Assembly (NCBI RefSeq): GCF_900110685.1
Contig: NZ_FOES01000004.1
Coordinates: 62,001 to 126,000 of the forward strand
Direction of reading: 5' to 3'
DNA from: Piscibacillus halophilus
GTDB lineage: Bacteria; Bacillota; Bacilli; Bacillales; Alkalibacillaceae
DNA: 64,000 nucleotides
Shown here: positions 11,848 to 21,636 of the stretch, piece after piece
Layout: each line of letters starts with the position of its first letter
Numbering within the stretch: the first letter of the stretch is position 1
Made by a program: the position numbers and the translations under genes
Notes under the pieces: model-generated
Database searches by the model: none
The model's input: only the letters and a program-made list of their open reading frames with translations
What the model was told of the DNA's origin: nothing

Positions 11848-12267
11848 CTAAATATAAAACATATTCTCTTCTTGATAGTTTGAATCATTATACTCTATTA
11901 AATCCTGTAAAGTTGTCTTTTCTAAAACATCTCTAACTGCATCACGAATTCTTTTCCATAATTCACGTTTAGAAGGCTCATCATCATCCATCTCTTCAAC
12001 AGGACGAATAGGCCCTTCAAGTGTACGAATAATATCAGCAGCTGTTATTAACTTTGGTTCTCTAGTTAATAAATAGCCCCCTTTAGCACCACGAACACTT
12101 TTTACTAATCCCGAATTCCTTAAAGGAGCTATTAATTGCTCTAAATAATGTTCTGACAAGTCATATTCATTTGCAATTGATTTTAATGGAATAGGTTGAT
12201 CTCCATGATTTTTTGCTAAGGCAATCATAATAGTAAGTCCATAGCGCCCTTTAGTTGAAATTTTCAA
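11848..12267 (-). CDS. cymR: Rrf2-family repressor CymR
   Basis: This winged-helix regulator of 139 residues matches B. subtilis CymR, which represses cysteine and methionine uptake and synthesis genes together with CysK. The recognition region runs through DLSEHYLEQLIAPLRNSGLV and RGAKGGYLL. The protein contains no cysteine, so it cannot carry the Fe-S cluster seen in IscR-type Rrf2 proteins. The start is TTG (12265-12267) with GGGAGG nine bases upstream. It heads the cymR-iscS-mnmA operon, behind an extended -10 promoter. Confidence 0.93.
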   Translation of the reverse strand: MKISTKGRYGLTIMIALAKNHGDQPIPLKSIANEYDLSEHYLEQLIAPLRNSGLVKSVRGAKGGYLLTREPKLITAADIIRTLEGPIRPVEEMDDDEPSKRELWKRIRDAVRDVLEKTTLQDLIEYNDSNYQEENMFYI

Positions 12268-12351
12268 TGGATGTAGCCTCCCTTAATCGTCTCTTTAATC
12301 TATAGTTTAACATGTGTCCACTTTATCATAATGAAATAAAAACCAAATGTC

Positions 12352-12360
12352 ATTATAGCA
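12352..12360 (-). promoter_or_regulatory. candidate extended -10 promoter of the cymR operon
   Basis: TGC followed directly by TATAAT (12352-12357) makes a perfect extended -10 element on the minus strand. The -35 region 17 bases upstream is poor. Transcription would start near 12345 and give a leader of about 80 bases before cymR. Confidence 0.45.
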
Positions 12361-12390
12361 TGAAGATAGTCATGTTGCACTTCAAGAAGA

Positions 12391-13683
12391 TTAAGTGTAT
12401 TTTTTTCGTTCTTGTTGTTTGAGTTGATTTAATTTATCGTATACATTTTTATACCGTTTTTCTTCCCCTAACTCTTTAGGTTGATAATAAGTCATTGTTT
12501 TTATTTCTTCAGGAAGGTACTCTTGATACACCCAACTATTAGGATAATTATGTGGATACTTATATTCTGTACCATGTCCTAATTCTTTAGCCCCTTGATA
12601 ATGAGCATCCTTAAGATGAGCTGGAACATCTTCGGTTGCTACTTTTTGGACATGTTTAATTGCTTTATCCAATGCCTTATAGGCTGAATTCGATTTAGGC
12701 GACAAACTTAACTCAACCGTAATAACAGATAAAGGTATCCTAGCTTCTGGTAACCCTAATCTCTCGACCGATTGAATAGCGGGTAAGACTCGTGAACATA
12801 ATTGAGGATTCGCTAAACCAATATCTTCATAAGCTATGACCAACAGACGACGTGAAATCGCTTCTAAATCACCGCCTTCTAATAGCCTAGCTAAATAATA
12901 TAAAGCTGCATCAGCATCACTACCTCGAATACTCTTTTGGAGGCCTGACAATAAGTTATAATAAATATCACCTTTATTGTCATGAGAAAATCCCTTATTT
13001 TTAATACAATAATCAACAGTCTCTTTCGTTACGACGATCCCGTCATCCGTTTCGTCTGAAGCATATACAATATCTTCTAATAAGGATAGAGCTGTTCGAC
13101 CATCACCTGTCGTTTCTGCAATAGAAGCTAGCAACGTTTCTTCAATCTTAACATTTAATTCTCCCAGCCCTTTTTCAGAGTCGTCTAATGCCCTTTTTAA
13201 TAATTGAATAATGGCTTCCTTATTTAAAGGTTTTAGTTGCTTAATTTGTCCACACCTTGAACGAATAGCATGGTTAACACTGTGGAATGGGTTTTCAGTT
13301 GTGGCACCAATTAGCGTAATAACCCCTTCTTCTAGTGCTTTTAATAAAGAATCTTGTTGACTCTTATTAAAACGGTGGATCTCATCAATGAATAAAATGG
13401 CATTGCTTGTCATTCTGGCTTCACTAATAATTCTCTCTACATCTTTTTTGCCAGCAGTAGTAGCATTAATGGCAAAGAATTCCTTATGGGTTGAGCCAGA
13501 TATGGCAAAAGCTAAGGATGTCTTTCCAGTTCCAGGTTCTCCATATAATAACATGGATGGAACATGACCTTTTTGAATCATTTTGTATAATGGTGTATCA
13601 CGACCAATAATATCATCTTGTCCAACGACTTCTTCTATTTTTTCTGGCCTCATTCTATAGGCTAACGGTTCTTGATAAAACAT
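12391..13683 (-). CDS. rarA: replication-associated recombination protein RarA (MgsA)
   Basis: This AAA+ ATPase of 430 residues is related to clamp-loader subunits and acts at stalled replication forks. Walker A is GEPGTGKTS (48-56), Walker B is LFIDEIHRF near residue 100, and GATTENPFHSV is the sensor 1 region. The C-terminal half holds the tetramerisation MgsA domain (DVPAHLKDAHY). AAAAGGAG precedes the ATG. A possible promoter TTGAAT-N17-TATAGG lies in the 230-base gap shared with the divergent rsfA. Confidence 0.94.
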   Translation of the reverse strand: MFYQEPLAYRMRPEKIEEVVGQDDIIGRDTPLYKMIQKGHVPSMLLYGEPGTGKTSLAFAISGSTHKEFFAINATTAGKKDVERIISEARMTSNAILFIDEIHRFNKSQQDSLLKALEEGVITLIGATTENPFHSVNHAIRSRCGQIKQLKPLNKEAIIQLLKRALDDSEKGLGELNVKIEETLLASIAETTGDGRTALSLLEDIVYASDETDDGIVVTKETVDYCIKNKGFSHDNKGDIYYNLLSGLQKSIRGSDADAALYYLARLLEGGDLEAISRRLLVIAYEDIGLANPQLCSRVLPAIQSVERLGLPEARIPLSVITVELSLSPKSNSAYKALDKAIKHVQKVATEDVPAHLKDAHYQGAKELGHGTEYKYPHNYPNSWVYQEYLPEEIKTMTYYQPKELGEEKRYKNVYDKLNQLKQQERKKYT

Positions 13684-13851
13684 GCATCGTTCTCCTTTTA
13701 AGAAAACTTCTTATAAACTCCTATAGTTTTCTATTTTACTATATTCAAAAGACAGTTTGCGAATTGTAATAACTATAATGAATTAACTTCGTTTTAAAAC
13801 ACATAAATCTTATATTTTTCACCACTTTTTAACAGATTTAAATTTTTATAT

Positions 13852-13881
13852 GTATATATTGATTTATTCTTGCACATGATA
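13852..13881 (+). promoter_or_regulatory. sigma-G-type forespore promoter of rsfA
   Basis: GTATA at 13852-13856 and CATGATA at 13875-13881 are separated by 18 bases. This fits the B. subtilis sigma-G consensus GHATR-N18-CATNHTA at every specified position. Transcription would start near 13888, about 33 bases before the rsfA start. The same GTATA, with a 15-base spacer, also fits the sigma-F -35 box, but the matching -10 is poor. Confidence 0.65.
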
Positions 13882-13920
13882 GAAATAGAAAACTATCACT
13901 ATTAAAAGGAGATGAAAATC

Positions 13921-14553
13921 GTGGTCAAAGTACGACAAGATGCCTGGTCTCATGAAGACGATCTACTATTAGCTGAAACAGTCCTGCGCCATATTAGAGA
14001 AGGTAGTACTCAGTTAAATGCCTTTGAAGAAGTTGGAGATCAATTGAATCGTACAGCTGCAGCATGCGGTTTTCGTTGGAATGCAGAGGTTCGTCAAAAC
14101 TATGAAAAAGCAATAGATTTAGCTAAAAGACAACGAAAACAACGCAAGCAAGCTGAAAAACATAAACTAAAGGGACAAACTGGGTTAAAAACTGTGCAAC
14201 GTAAACCTACTTATGCTTCTACAAATATTACTTCTACAAATGAGGAACAACCAACAATAGATTCGATTATTGCCCAATTACAGAAGTTAAAATCGAATGA
14301 TTTAAAAGTTAATTCTCAAGAAGTAGAAAAACTTAAAGAAGAGAATGAACGCTTAAAAGGCGAAAAAGAAACGCTAGAAAACGAACTTGAAAAGATGCAT
14401 AAAGAGTATCAATCACTTCAAGAAGATTATCAAACTTTCATTTCCATTATGGAACGTGCAAGAAAAATGGTGGTGTTGGATGATGATTCTTCTCTATCAT
14501 CTCCAACGTTTAAAATGGAGAAAAACGGAAATTTGCAACAAATCGCGAAATAA
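13921..14553 (+). CDS. rsfA: prespore-specific transcriptional regulator RsfA
   Basis: RsfA tunes gene expression in the forespore. The 210-residue protein has an N-terminal Myb/SANT-like DNA-binding region ([17 protein letters not shown] to GFRWNAEVR, about residues 8-60). A basic linker follows, then a long Glu/Lys coiled coil at about 130-185. The start is GTG at 13921, with AAAGGAG nine bases upstream. The in-frame ATG at 13912 touches that site and is too close. It stands alone on the plus strand, with a sigma-G-type promoter and two hairpins after it. Confidence 0.92.
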   Translation: MVKVRQDAWSHEDDLLLAETVLRHIREGSTQLNAFEEVGDQLNRTAAACGFRWNAEVRQNYEKAIDLAKRQRKQRKQAEKHKLKGQTGLKTVQRKPTYASTNITSTNEEQPTIDSIIAQLQKLKSNDLKVNSQEVEKLKEENERLKGEKETLENELEKMHKEYQSLQEDYQTFISIMERARKMVVLDDDSSLSSPTFKMEKNGNLQQIAK

Positions 14554-14572
14554 ATTAAGACATTATTTCGCG
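14544..14572 (+). terminator. first stem-loop after rsfA
   Basis: A 10-bp inverted repeat CGCGAAATAA/TTATTTCGCG (14544-14553 and 14563-14572) includes the rsfA stop codon in its left arm. No T-run follows. It may protect the 3' end or help the stronger terminator directly downstream. Confidence 0.45.
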
Positions 14573-14583
14573 AAAGATAAACG

Positions 14584-14622
14584 AAGGCTATTTGCAGATT
14601 CTGCAAATAGCCTTAATTTTTG
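14584..14622. terminator. bidirectional terminator between rsfA and the 6S RNA gene
   Basis: A 14-bp stem AAGGCTATTTGCAG/CTGCAAATAGCCTT (14584-14597 and 14601-14614) with a 3-base loop is followed on the plus strand by AATTTTTG. On the minus strand it is followed by a weaker TTCGTTTATCTTT tract. It can therefore end both rsfA and the 6S RNA, which converge here. Confidence 0.8.
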
Positions 14623-14632
14623 ACGTTCGTTA

Positions 14633-14841
14633 TGTACAACAATCCCAATCGTGCCGTCGATCTGGTTATAGTTTTGAACCCGCTCTAAGCAGGTGGGTGT
14701 CCTGTTCCATGTTTTGTAAGTCCTCCGCGAGGCATTTACGCCGCATGGAAACACCAGACTCCCTTTTCTATAAGTGTTCGGTCAAAACATGTGAAGATCA
14801 ACGTACACATTAGGATTGTTTGTGTGTTCATTTGTTTGTGT
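14633..14841 (-). ncRNA. ssrS: 6S RNA
   Basis: About 209 bases show the 6S layout. The closing stem pairs AACAATCC and GTG at the 5' end with CAC and GGATTGTT at the 3' end. The 3' half carries GACACCCACCT, GGGTTCAAAAC and GACGGCAC, which align with the same region of E. coli 6S RNA (GACACATTCACCT, GGGTTCAAGG, GCGGCGGCA). 6S RNA binds housekeeping RNA polymerase as an open-promoter mimic. The B. subtilis 6S-1 gene also lies beside aspS. A strong promoter lies directly upstream. The ends are estimated from the promoter and the pairing. Confidence 0.87.
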
Positions 14842-14847
14842 AATTGA

Positions 14848-14876
14848 ATGATAGCATATTACATAAGCCATTTCAA
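14848..14876 (-). promoter_or_regulatory. sigma-A promoter of the 6S RNA gene
   Basis: TTGAAA at 14871-14876 and TATCAT at 14848-14853 are separated by 17 bases. This places the start of transcription near 14841. Confidence 0.75.
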
Positions 14877-14913
14877 GAATAGACAAGTAGTAAAATCGAT
14901 GTATTTTTTTCCT

Positions 14914-16686
14914 CTATTCTGTCGCTTTTCCAGTTAATTTTAAGAATAACTCATCCAATTGTTCTGTGCTCACTGCTGATGGAGCATCAGTTAATGGATC
15001 AGAGGCTGAGGCTGTTTTAGGGAATAAGATGGTATCCCTTAAGTTAGTTTTACCAGCTAAAATCATAACAAAACGGTCTAATCCTAGTGCGATTCCACCA
15101 TGAGGTGGTGCACCGAACTCTAAAGCCTCTAATAAGAACCCAAACTGTTCTTTAGCTTCTTCATCACTAAATCCAAGAGTTTTGAGCATTTTTTCTTGCA
15201 GGTCTTTTTCGTATATACGCAAGGAACCTCCACCTAATTCAAATCCATTTAACACAACATCATAAGCTTGTGCTTTAACATTCGCCGGATCTTGTTCAAG
15301 CTTTTCGACATCTTGAACTTGAGGCATCGTAAATGGATGGTGTGCCGCGTGATAGCGACCTTCGTCCTCATCATATTCAAATAACGGCCAGTCTGTGACC
15401 CATAAGAAGTTAAATTTTGATTCATCAATTAGGCCTAAATCCTTACCTAATTTAAGTCTTAATGCTCCTAAACTATCTGCTACGACACTGGCTTTATCTG
15501 CAACAAATAATAGTAGGTCATTGTTAGATGCGTCCAATTTAGCACTTAACTGTTTAACCTCTTCCTCACTAAAGAATTTCGCAATCGGTCCAGTGAAAGT
15601 TTCTCCATCCACTTTCATCCAAGCAAGGCCTTTAGCCCCATATACAGCCACTAGCTCTGTTAATTTATCGATATCTTTACGTGAGAATTGGTCAGCCGCC
15701 CCTTTAACATTAATGGCACTAACCTTGCCTCCAGATTCAACCGCATTTTTAAAGACCTTAAAACCACTTTCAGATACGATATTATTCACATTGACCAATT
15801 CTAAACCGAAACGAGTATCTGGTTTATCTGAACCATAACGTTCCATCGCTTCTTCATATGTCATACGCGGAAATGGAGTTGGAACTTCAACACCTTTAAC
15901 TTTTTTAACAACTGAACTTAACATTTCTTCCGTCATAGCCATAATTTCTTCTTGATCCATAAACGAAGTTTCAATATCTAATTGAGTAAATTCCGGTTGA
16001 CGATCAGCTCTTAAATCTTCATCACGAAAACATCGTGTTATTTGGAAGTAACGCTCAAAGCCTGACACCATTAATAATTGTTTAAATAACTGCGGTGACT
16101 GTGGTAAGGCATAAAATTCACCTGGATGCACTCGACTTGGAACTAAATAATCACGTGCTCCTTCTGGCGTGCTTTTCGTTAACATTGGAGTTTCCATTTC
16201 ATAAAAATCATTATCATCTAAATAATGACGAAATGCCTGAGAAATATTGTGACGTAACTTCATCGTTTCTTGCATTTCTTCACGACGTAAATCTAAGTAA
16301 CGGTATTTCAATCGAATTTCTTCTGTTGCATCCGTTTGATTTTCAATTTTTATTGGTAAAGCTTTAGATTTGTTTAAAATATGAATCTCCGTTGCTTCAA
16401 CTTCAATTTCACCTGTTTTCATTTTAGCGTTGATCGTGGCTTCTTCACGTTTTTTGACCGTACCTTTTACTTCTACCACATATTCACTACGCAATTTTTC
16501 AGCTATTTCTAATGCATCTTTATTAATATTTGGATTAAACACGACTTGTACGATCCCTGATCGGTCTCTTAAATCAACAAAGATTAACCCTCCTAAGTCG
16601 CGTCTTCTTTGAACCCAACCTTTTAAAAGTACACTTTCATCGACGTTTTGAGTCGTTAACGTTCCACATTGTGTTCGACTTTGCAT
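14914..16686 (-). CDS. aspS: aspartyl-tRNA synthetase AspRS
   Basis: This class IIb synthetase of 590 residues charges tRNA-Asp. An N-terminal OB-fold anticodon domain ([23 protein letters not shown] split over residues 19-43) precedes the catalytic core. The core has motif 2 [18 protein letters not shown] near residue 220 and motif 3 [12 protein letters not shown] near 535. The bacterial GAD insertion domain lies between them. It starts 12 bases after hisS with AAGGAGG. It shares the hisS T-box, so its level responds to the same tRNA signal. Confidence 0.97.
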   Translation of the reverse strand: MQSRTQCGTLTTQNVDESVLLKGWVQRRRDLGGLIFVDLRDRSGIVQVVFNPNINKDALEIAEKLRSEYVVEVKGTVKKREEATINAKMKTGEIEVEATEIHILNKSKALPIKIENQTDATEEIRLKYRYLDLRREEMQETMKLRHNISQAFRHYLDDNDFYEMETPMLTKSTPEGARDYLVPSRVHPGEFYALPQSPQLFKQLLMVSGFERYFQITRCFRDEDLRADRQPEFTQLDIETSFMDQEEIMAMTEEMLSSVVKKVKGVEVPTPFPRMTYEEAMERYGSDKPDTRFGLELVNVNNIVSESGFKVFKNAVESGGKVSAINVKGAADQFSRKDIDKLTELVAVYGAKGLAWMKVDGETFTGPIAKFFSEEEVKQLSAKLDASNNDLLLFVADKASVVADSLGALRLKLGKDLGLIDESKFNFLWVTDWPLFEYDEDEGRYHAAHHPFTMPQVQDVEKLEQDPANVKAQAYDVVLNGFELGGGSLRIYEKDLQEKMLKTLGFSDEEAKEQFGFLLEALEFGAPPHGGIALGLDRFVMILAGKTNLRDTILFPKTASASDPLTDAPSAVSTEQLDELFLKLTGKATE

Positions 16687-16698
16687 CCTGATGCCTCC

Positions 16699-17967
16699 TT
16701 AAAATCCTGTTTTTATTTCATCAGCAATCTTTTCTATTTCAACGGATTTTTGATCTCCCGTTTTTAAATTTTTAACATTCGCAACACCGTTGTTTAGTTC
16801 TTCTTCTCCAATAATAACTGCATAAGTCGCACCTAAACGGTCAGCTGCCTTAAATTGACCTTTAACCTTTTTATCTAAATAATCTTGATCAACTTTAATA
16901 TTTTGTTTCCTTAACTGATAAACAATTTTAGAAGATGCGTATTTAGCTTCTTCTCCAATTGCGATGACATAACAATCAACGCTTTCGTCTTTATCTAATT
17001 CAACGCCTTCTGCATCAAGTGCCATTAATAGACGCTCCATACTAAATGCAAAACCAATCCCTGAAATATCTGGCCCACCTAATTCTTCAATAAGTCCGTT
17101 ATAACGACCACCACCAGATAATGTGGTTATAGAACCAAATCCTTCTGCTTCACTCATAATTTCAAAAGCTGTGTGCGTATAGTAATCTAAACCTCTGACT
17201 AAGGTATCATCTACTACATAAGGGATTTGCATAGCATCTAGATGTTTTTTAACCTGTTCAAAATACTCAGCAGATGGTTCGTTCAAATAATCTAAAATCG
17301 ATGGTGCTGTTTTCATCGCCTCATGATCCCGATCTATCTTACAATCCAGTAATCGTAAAGGATTTTTTTCTAAACGATTTTGACAATCTTGACATAATTC
17401 ATCTTTAACCGGTTTGAAGTGCTCGATGAGAGCATTGCGGTGTGCCTCACGACTTTCTTGATCACCAAGACTGTTAAGTACTAACTTCAATGATTTTAAT
17501 CCAAGTGTTTGATAACATTCCATTGCAAAAGCCATGACTTCAGCATCAATTGCTGGACTAGCACTACCAATTGCTTCAATTCCAAATTGAGTAAACTGTC
17601 TTGTACGCCCCTGTTGAGGACGTTCATAACGGAACATTGGACCGACATAATAAAGTTTTGTTGGTTGTTCAGGTGATCCGTGAATTTTATGTTGAACATA
17701 TGCTCTTGCGACGGATGCTGTACCCTCTGGACGTAATGTCAAGCTACGACCACCACGATCCTCAAATGTGTACATTTCTTTTTGGACAATATCTGTTGTA
17801 TCTCCTACACTTCGTTGAAATAATTCTGTTCTTTCGAAAATAGGTGTTCTAATTTCTTTATAATTGTATACTTGAGCTAAATGATTCAGTTTCTCTTCAA
17901 TGACTTGCCATTTTTTTGTTACATCTGGTAATAAATCTTCCGTTCCTCTAGGGACATGAATATTCAT
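16699..17967 (-). CDS. hisS: histidyl-tRNA synthetase HisRS
   Basis: This class II synthetase of 422 residues charges tRNA-His. Motif 1 is in the first 60 residues. Motif 2 is [18 protein letters not shown] near 112-129. The HisA signatures [14 protein letters not shown] and GGGRYNGL follow. The C-terminal anticodon domain ends [14 protein letters not shown]. It opens the hisS-aspS operon, and a GGAGGAGG site precedes the ATG. Transcription is governed by the T-box leader at 18003-18281. Confidence 0.97.
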   Translation of the reverse strand: MNIHVPRGTEDLLPDVTKKWQVIEEKLNHLAQVYNYKEIRTPIFERTELFQRSVGDTTDIVQKEMYTFEDRGGRSLTLRPEGTASVARAYVQHKIHGSPEQPTKLYYVGPMFRYERPQQGRTRQFTQFGIEAIGSASPAIDAEVMAFAMECYQTLGLKSLKLVLNSLGDQESREAHRNALIEHFKPVKDELCQDCQNRLEKNPLRLLDCKIDRDHEAMKTAPSILDYLNEPSAEYFEQVKKHLDAMQIPYVVDDTLVRGLDYYTHTAFEIMSEAEGFGSITTLSGGGRYNGLIEELGGPDISGIGFAFSMERLLMALDAEGVELDKDESVDCYVIAIGEEAKYASSKIVYQLRKQNIKVDQDYLDKKVKGQFKAADRLGATYAVIIGEEELNNGVANVKNLKTGDQKSVEIEKIADEIKTGF

Positions 17968-18002
17968 AAAGCTCCTCCTCCATTATTCAAAATCGTTTTA
18001 AA

Positions 18003-18281
18003 ATTAAAAAAGTCCCTACCAAAGATTTTCATCTTTGATAGGGACGAGATTGACCCGTGTTGCCACCCTGATTAGAATGGGGGTTAAATCCATTCTCACT
18101 TTATTATGTAACGCTTTTCGCGACCATCACCTACTACTATATTAGGTTCGATGCGGTACCTCCAGAATGTCTTTCGTAAAGTTAACCAAATAGGTTTATT
18201 CTCAGCCTTAGATAAACCCTCTCTGTAATAGTTATACCTTTACTACTCTTTCTTTCATAGGTTTTTCCATATTCAAATGTT
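18003..18281 (-). promoter_or_regulatory. T-box riboswitch of the hisS-aspS operon
   Basis: The T-box AGGGTGGCAACACGGG lies at 18054-18069 (minus strand). It precedes a terminator stem GTCCCTA/TAGGGAC with an inner CAAAGAT/ATCTTTG stem (18011-18046), then TTTTTTAATT. Stem I has the AGTA element near its base. In the specifier loop GAA-A is followed by GACAT (18167-18171), so either GAC (Asp) or CAT (His) could pair with a tRNA anticodon. The antiterminator would form when tRNA is uncharged. Confidence 0.93.
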
Positions 18282-18287
18282 TCACTT

Positions 18288-18316
18288 ATCATAAGATGGT
18301 TTGTTGAATCTGTCAA
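18288..18316 (-). promoter_or_regulatory. sigma-A promoter of hisS-aspS
   Basis: TTGACA at 18311-18316 and TATGAT at 18288-18293 are spaced by 17 bases. It sits directly after the dtd stop, so hisS-aspS can be transcribed apart from relA-dtd. Confidence 0.85.
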
Positions 18317-18323
18317 GATATTT

Positions 18324-18767
18324 TTAAACTTTTGAATCTAAAATTAACGTCACTGGACCATCATTTAGTAGTGAGACTTTCATATACTCTTGAAAAACAC
18401 CTGTCTCAACGTCTACGCCTTGATCACGGACTAATTCGTTAAATTGTTCGTACATATCATTCGCAAAATCTGGCTTCGCAGCTTGCATAAAGTTGGGACG
18501 TCTTCCTTTTCGGCAATCCCCATATAACGTAAATTGGGAAATGGATAAAACCTTCCCGTTAACATCTTTAACAGACAAGTTCATCTTTCCCTGTTCATCT
18601 TCAAATATTCGTAAATTAGATACTTTGTCTGCCATAAACTTAAGGTCTTTCTCGGTATCCTCATGTGTCACACCTAAAAGAACCACTAGACCAGTACCAA
18701 TTTCACCTGTTGTTTGTTCATTAACCGTAACAGATCCTTCTGATACGCGTTGAATAACAGCTCGCAT
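18324..18767 (-). CDS. dtd: D-aminoacyl-tRNA deacylase Dtd
   Basis: Dtd hydrolyses D-aminoacyl-tRNA (and Gly-tRNA-Ala), keeping D-amino acids out of protein. The 147-residue protein has the two family signatures: [15 protein letters not shown] (SQFTL active-site loop) near residues 77-91, and the C-terminal [10 protein letters not shown] with its Gly-Pro motif at about 137-146. It follows relA with a 14-base gap and an AAGGAG site, the same pairing as in B. subtilis. Confidence 0.95.
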   Translation of the reverse strand: MRAVIQRVSEGSVTVNEQTTGEIGTGLVVLLGVTHEDTEKDLKFMADKVSNLRIFEDEQGKMNLSVKDVNGKVLSISQFTLYGDCRKGRRPNFMQAAKPDFANDMYEQFNELVRDQGVDVETGVFQEYMKVSLLNDGPVTLILDSKV

Positions 18768-18781
18768 GATTATCTGACTCC

Positions 18782-20974
18782 TTAATGTATCGTCCTTTGA
18801 ACAGTAAACACATCTCTTATTTGTTTAATTCGTTCTACAATTTTTTTCAGATGTTCAACATTATGAATTAAGATTGTTAGGTGAATGGTAGCCATTTTAT
18901 TGCGATCAGACTTACCATTAACTGCGGTAATGCTCGTATTGGTTTCATTCACAGCTTGTAAAATTTCGTTTAATAACCCACTTCGGTCAAACCCGGAAAT
19001 TTCTAAATCAACACTATAGCTTTTTTGATTATGCTGGTAATCCCATTCCACATCAATTAACCTTGATTCCTCTTCATTAACTATATTAGGGCAGTCTGAA
19101 CGGTGTACCGATACACCCCGTCCTCTAGTTATGAAGCCTACAATGTCGTCACCAGGCACTGGATTACAACACCTAGATAAACGAATTAGTAAGTTATCAA
19201 TTCCTTTTACAAATACACCTGAACCGGATGAACGTCTTCGTTTATTTTCTACTTCTTGCTGCACTTCTTTTATGGAATTCTCTAGGTCAGTTGCTTTTTC
19301 TTGTTGACGCAATTTCTCTGTAATTCGATTGGCTACTTGTTGCGCTGTTACCCCTTGATAACCTACAGCTGCATATAGATCTTCTTCATTATTAAAATTA
19401 AATCGATCTAATGCTAATTGAATATTTTGATCAATTAATACTTCTTTTGGCTGAAAACCTAAATTTCTAATTTCAGTTTCAACCGCTTCTTTACCTTTAC
19501 TAACATTTTCTTCACGACGCTGTTTTTTAAAGAATTGCTTGATTTTATTTTTAGCTTGTGATGTTTGGGTAATGCTTAGCCAATCTTCAGAAGGGCCATA
19601 AGAGTGCTTAGAAGTTAAAATCTCAATAATGTCACCTGTTTTTAGCTTATAATCTAATGGCTCCATTTTGCCATTAACTTTAGCACCTATCGTTTTATTA
19701 CCCACTTCTGTATGAATTCGATATGCAAAATCTAATGGAACAGACCCTCTTGGGAGTTCAATGACATCACCATTAGGTGTAAATACGTAGACCATGTCGG
19801 ATAAGAAATCTACTTTTAATGATTCCATAAACTCTTCTGCATCCGTTGTTTCATTTTGCCATTCTAAAATCTCTCTGAACCAAGCCATTTGACGTGACAT
19901 GTCTTCCTGTTTATCAGCGCCCGTTTTCCCTTCTTTGTAGGCCCAGTGTGCGGCAATCCCGTACTCAGCGATTTCATGCATATCTTGAGTGCGAATTTGG
20001 ACTTCTAACGGTTCTCCTTTCGGACCAATAACCGTTGTGTGTAATGATTGATACAGGTTTGGCTTAGGCATTGCAATATAATCTTTAAAACGACCCGGCA
20101 TTGGTTTCCAACAGGTATGGATAATCCCTAGTACGGCATAACAATCTTTAATACTTTTGACAATAACTCGTACAGCCAATAAGTCATATATTTCATTGAA
20201 GTTCTTCTTTTGGTGTACCATTTTTCGGTAAATACTATATATGTGCTTTGGACGACCCGAAATTTCTGCCGTTATATTAACATCACCTAGCTGTGAGTTA
20301 ATTTCTTCAATTACTTGTTCAATATAATCCTCACGTTCTTCTCTCTTTTGTTTCATCAGATGTACAATACGATAATATTGTTGAGGGTTTAAGTACCTTA
20401 AAGCCGTATCTTCTAATTCCCATTTAATGGTGGAGATCCCTAATCGATGTGCTAATGGAGCAAAAATCTCTAATGTTTCATTTGCAATTCGACGTTGTTT
20501 AGTTTCTGGTAAATGAGAGAGAGTTCGCATGTTATGTAGTCGATCTGCTAGCTTTATTAAAATCACACGAATATCTTTTGCCATTGCTACAAACATTTTA
20601 CGATGGTTTTCAGCTTGCTGCGCCTGCTTTGATTTATATTTAATTTTACCTAACTTAGTGACACCATCTACTAATAAAGCCACTTCTTCACTAAATTCTT
20701 CCTTTAAATCGTCGAAAGTGACCTCTGTATCTTCTAACACATCATGAAGAAAGCCACTAGCAATCGTCGCAGGGTCCATTTCTAGTTCTACGAGAATGCT
20801 TGCTACTTGAACTGGATGAATAATATAAGCTTCACCCGATTTACGAACTTGTCCATCATGTGCTTGATAGGCGTAATCATAAGCATGACGAAGCATAGCC
20901 GTATGTTCTTCGTTCAAATAACGACTTGCATCTTGTAAAACTTCTTCAATTTTTTTTGTTTGATGTTTTGCCAT
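18782..20974 (-). CDS. relA: bifunctional (p)ppGpp synthetase/hydrolase RelA (Rel)
   Basis: This is the stringent-response enzyme that makes and degrades (p)ppGpp on the ribosome. The 730-residue protein has the long RSH layout. The HD hydrolase domain has His77-Asp78 and Glu81-Asp82 in FLHDVLEDT. The synthetase domain includes [20 protein letters not shown], then come the TGS domain, a helical and zinc-finger region with RCCNPVPGD, and a C-terminal ACT domain. Both catalytic halves keep their key motifs, so it should be bifunctional. It starts at ATG with AGGTGG and is followed by dtd. Confidence 0.97.
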   Translation of the reverse strand: MAKHQTKKIEEVLQDASRYLNEEHTAMLRHAYDYAYQAHDGQVRKSGEAYIIHPVQVASILVELEMDPATIASGFLHDVLEDTEVTFDDLKEEFSEEVALLVDGVTKLGKIKYKSKQAQQAENHRKMFVAMAKDIRVILIKLADRLHNMRTLSHLPETKQRRIANETLEIFAPLAHRLGISTIKWELEDTALRYLNPQQYYRIVHLMKQKREEREDYIEQVIEEINSQLGDVNITAEISGRPKHIYSIYRKMVHQKKNFNEIYDLLAVRVIVKSIKDCYAVLGIIHTCWKPMPGRFKDYIAMPKPNLYQSLHTTVIGPKGEPLEVQIRTQDMHEIAEYGIAAHWAYKEGKTGADKQEDMSRQMAWFREILEWQNETTDAEEFMESLKVDFLSDMVYVFTPNGDVIELPRGSVPLDFAYRIHTEVGNKTIGAKVNGKMEPLDYKLKTGDIIEILTSKHSYGPSEDWLSITQTSQAKNKIKQFFKKQRREENVSKGKEAVETEIRNLGFQPKEVLIDQNIQLALDRFNFNNEEDLYAAVGYQGVTAQQVANRITEKLRQQEKATDLENSIKEVQQEVENKRRRSSGSGVFVKGIDNLLIRLSRCCNPVPGDDIVGFITRGRGVSVHRSDCPNIVNEEESRLIDVEWDYQHNQKSYSVDLEISGFDRSGLLNEILQAVNETNTSITAVNGKSDRNKMATIHLTILIHNVEHLKKIVERIKQIRDVFTVQRTIH

Positions 20975-21082
20975 ACTACCACCTAGTCGTCCCTAATTAA
21001 TCCTCGTCCATTAAGAAGGTTTTGTTTTATTATTAATAATATAACGAAAATTGTAAAGTCCAAAAACAAATAATTAGTATAT

Positions 21083-21120
21083 AATACCGGCTGACTCCAA
21101 GTAAGAGGCCAGCCGGTATT
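21083..21120 (-). terminator. terminator after apt
   Basis: An 11-bp stem AATACCGGCTG/CAGCCGGTATT (21083-21093 and 21110-21120) lies three bases after the apt stop. The T-tract after it is weak. It separates apt from relA. Confidence 0.65.
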
Positions 21121-21123
21121 ATA

Positions 21124-21636
21124 TTAATACTGCATTAACGTTAAAATGTCGTAATCTTTTAGTTTATCTCGACCATTTAAATAAGTTAATTCAATTAAGA
21201 ATGCACAACCCGCAACTTCTCCACCAAGCTGCTCGACTAAATCAATTGATGCCTCAACAGTTCCACCCGTTGCTAACAAGTCATCAATGATTAAAACTCT
21301 TTGTCCTGGCTTAATTGCATCTTTATGGATTGTTAGAACGTTTTCACCGTATTCTAAACCGTAATCTACTTTGATTACATCACGCGGAAGTTTTCCTTCC
21401 TTACGAACTGGTGCGAATCCAATTTCTAGTGCATAGGCTACTGGACAACCAACAATAAAACCACGCGCCTCAGGTCCGACAACAATATCGACATCCTTTT
21501 GACGAGCATATTCAACTATATCATCAACAGCTGATTTAAATGCTTGTCCGTTATCCATTAAAGTTGTTATATCTTTAAATTTAATTCCTTCTTTTGGCCA
21601 ATCCTCAACAATCGTAATGTACTGTTTATAATCCAT
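21124..21636 (-). CDS. apt: adenine phosphoribosyltransferase Apt
   Basis: Apt salvages adenine with PRPP to give AMP. The 170-residue protein has the PRPP-binding motif [13 protein letters not shown] near residues 115-127 and the substrate region [16 protein letters not shown]. The ATG at 21634-21636 has AAGGAG about nine bases upstream. A TTG two codons earlier is too close to that site. The start lies inside the last codons of recJ (11-base overlap), so translation is probably coupled. The recJ-apt-relA order matches B. subtilis. Confidence 0.96.
   Translation of the reverse strand: MDYKQYITIVEDWPKEGIKFKDITTLMDNGQAFKSAVDDIVEYARQKDVDIVVGPEARGFIVGCPVAYALEIGFAPVRKEGKLPRDVIKVDYGLEYGENVLTIHKDAIKPGQRVLIIDDLLATGGTVEASIDLVEQLGGEVAGCAFLIELTYLNGRDKLKDYDILTLMQY

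Noticed and set aside
14563-14813. Open frames of 63 and 73 codons on both strands between rsfA and aspS
   Set aside because: They lie in the 6S RNA gene and its terminator, lack ribosome sites and encode no recognisable protein; the conserved signal here is RNA structure.
15395-15838. 147-codon open frame antisense to aspS
   Set aside because: It is a shadow of a strongly conserved coding region on the other strand, with low-complexity Ser/Leu content and no ribosome site.
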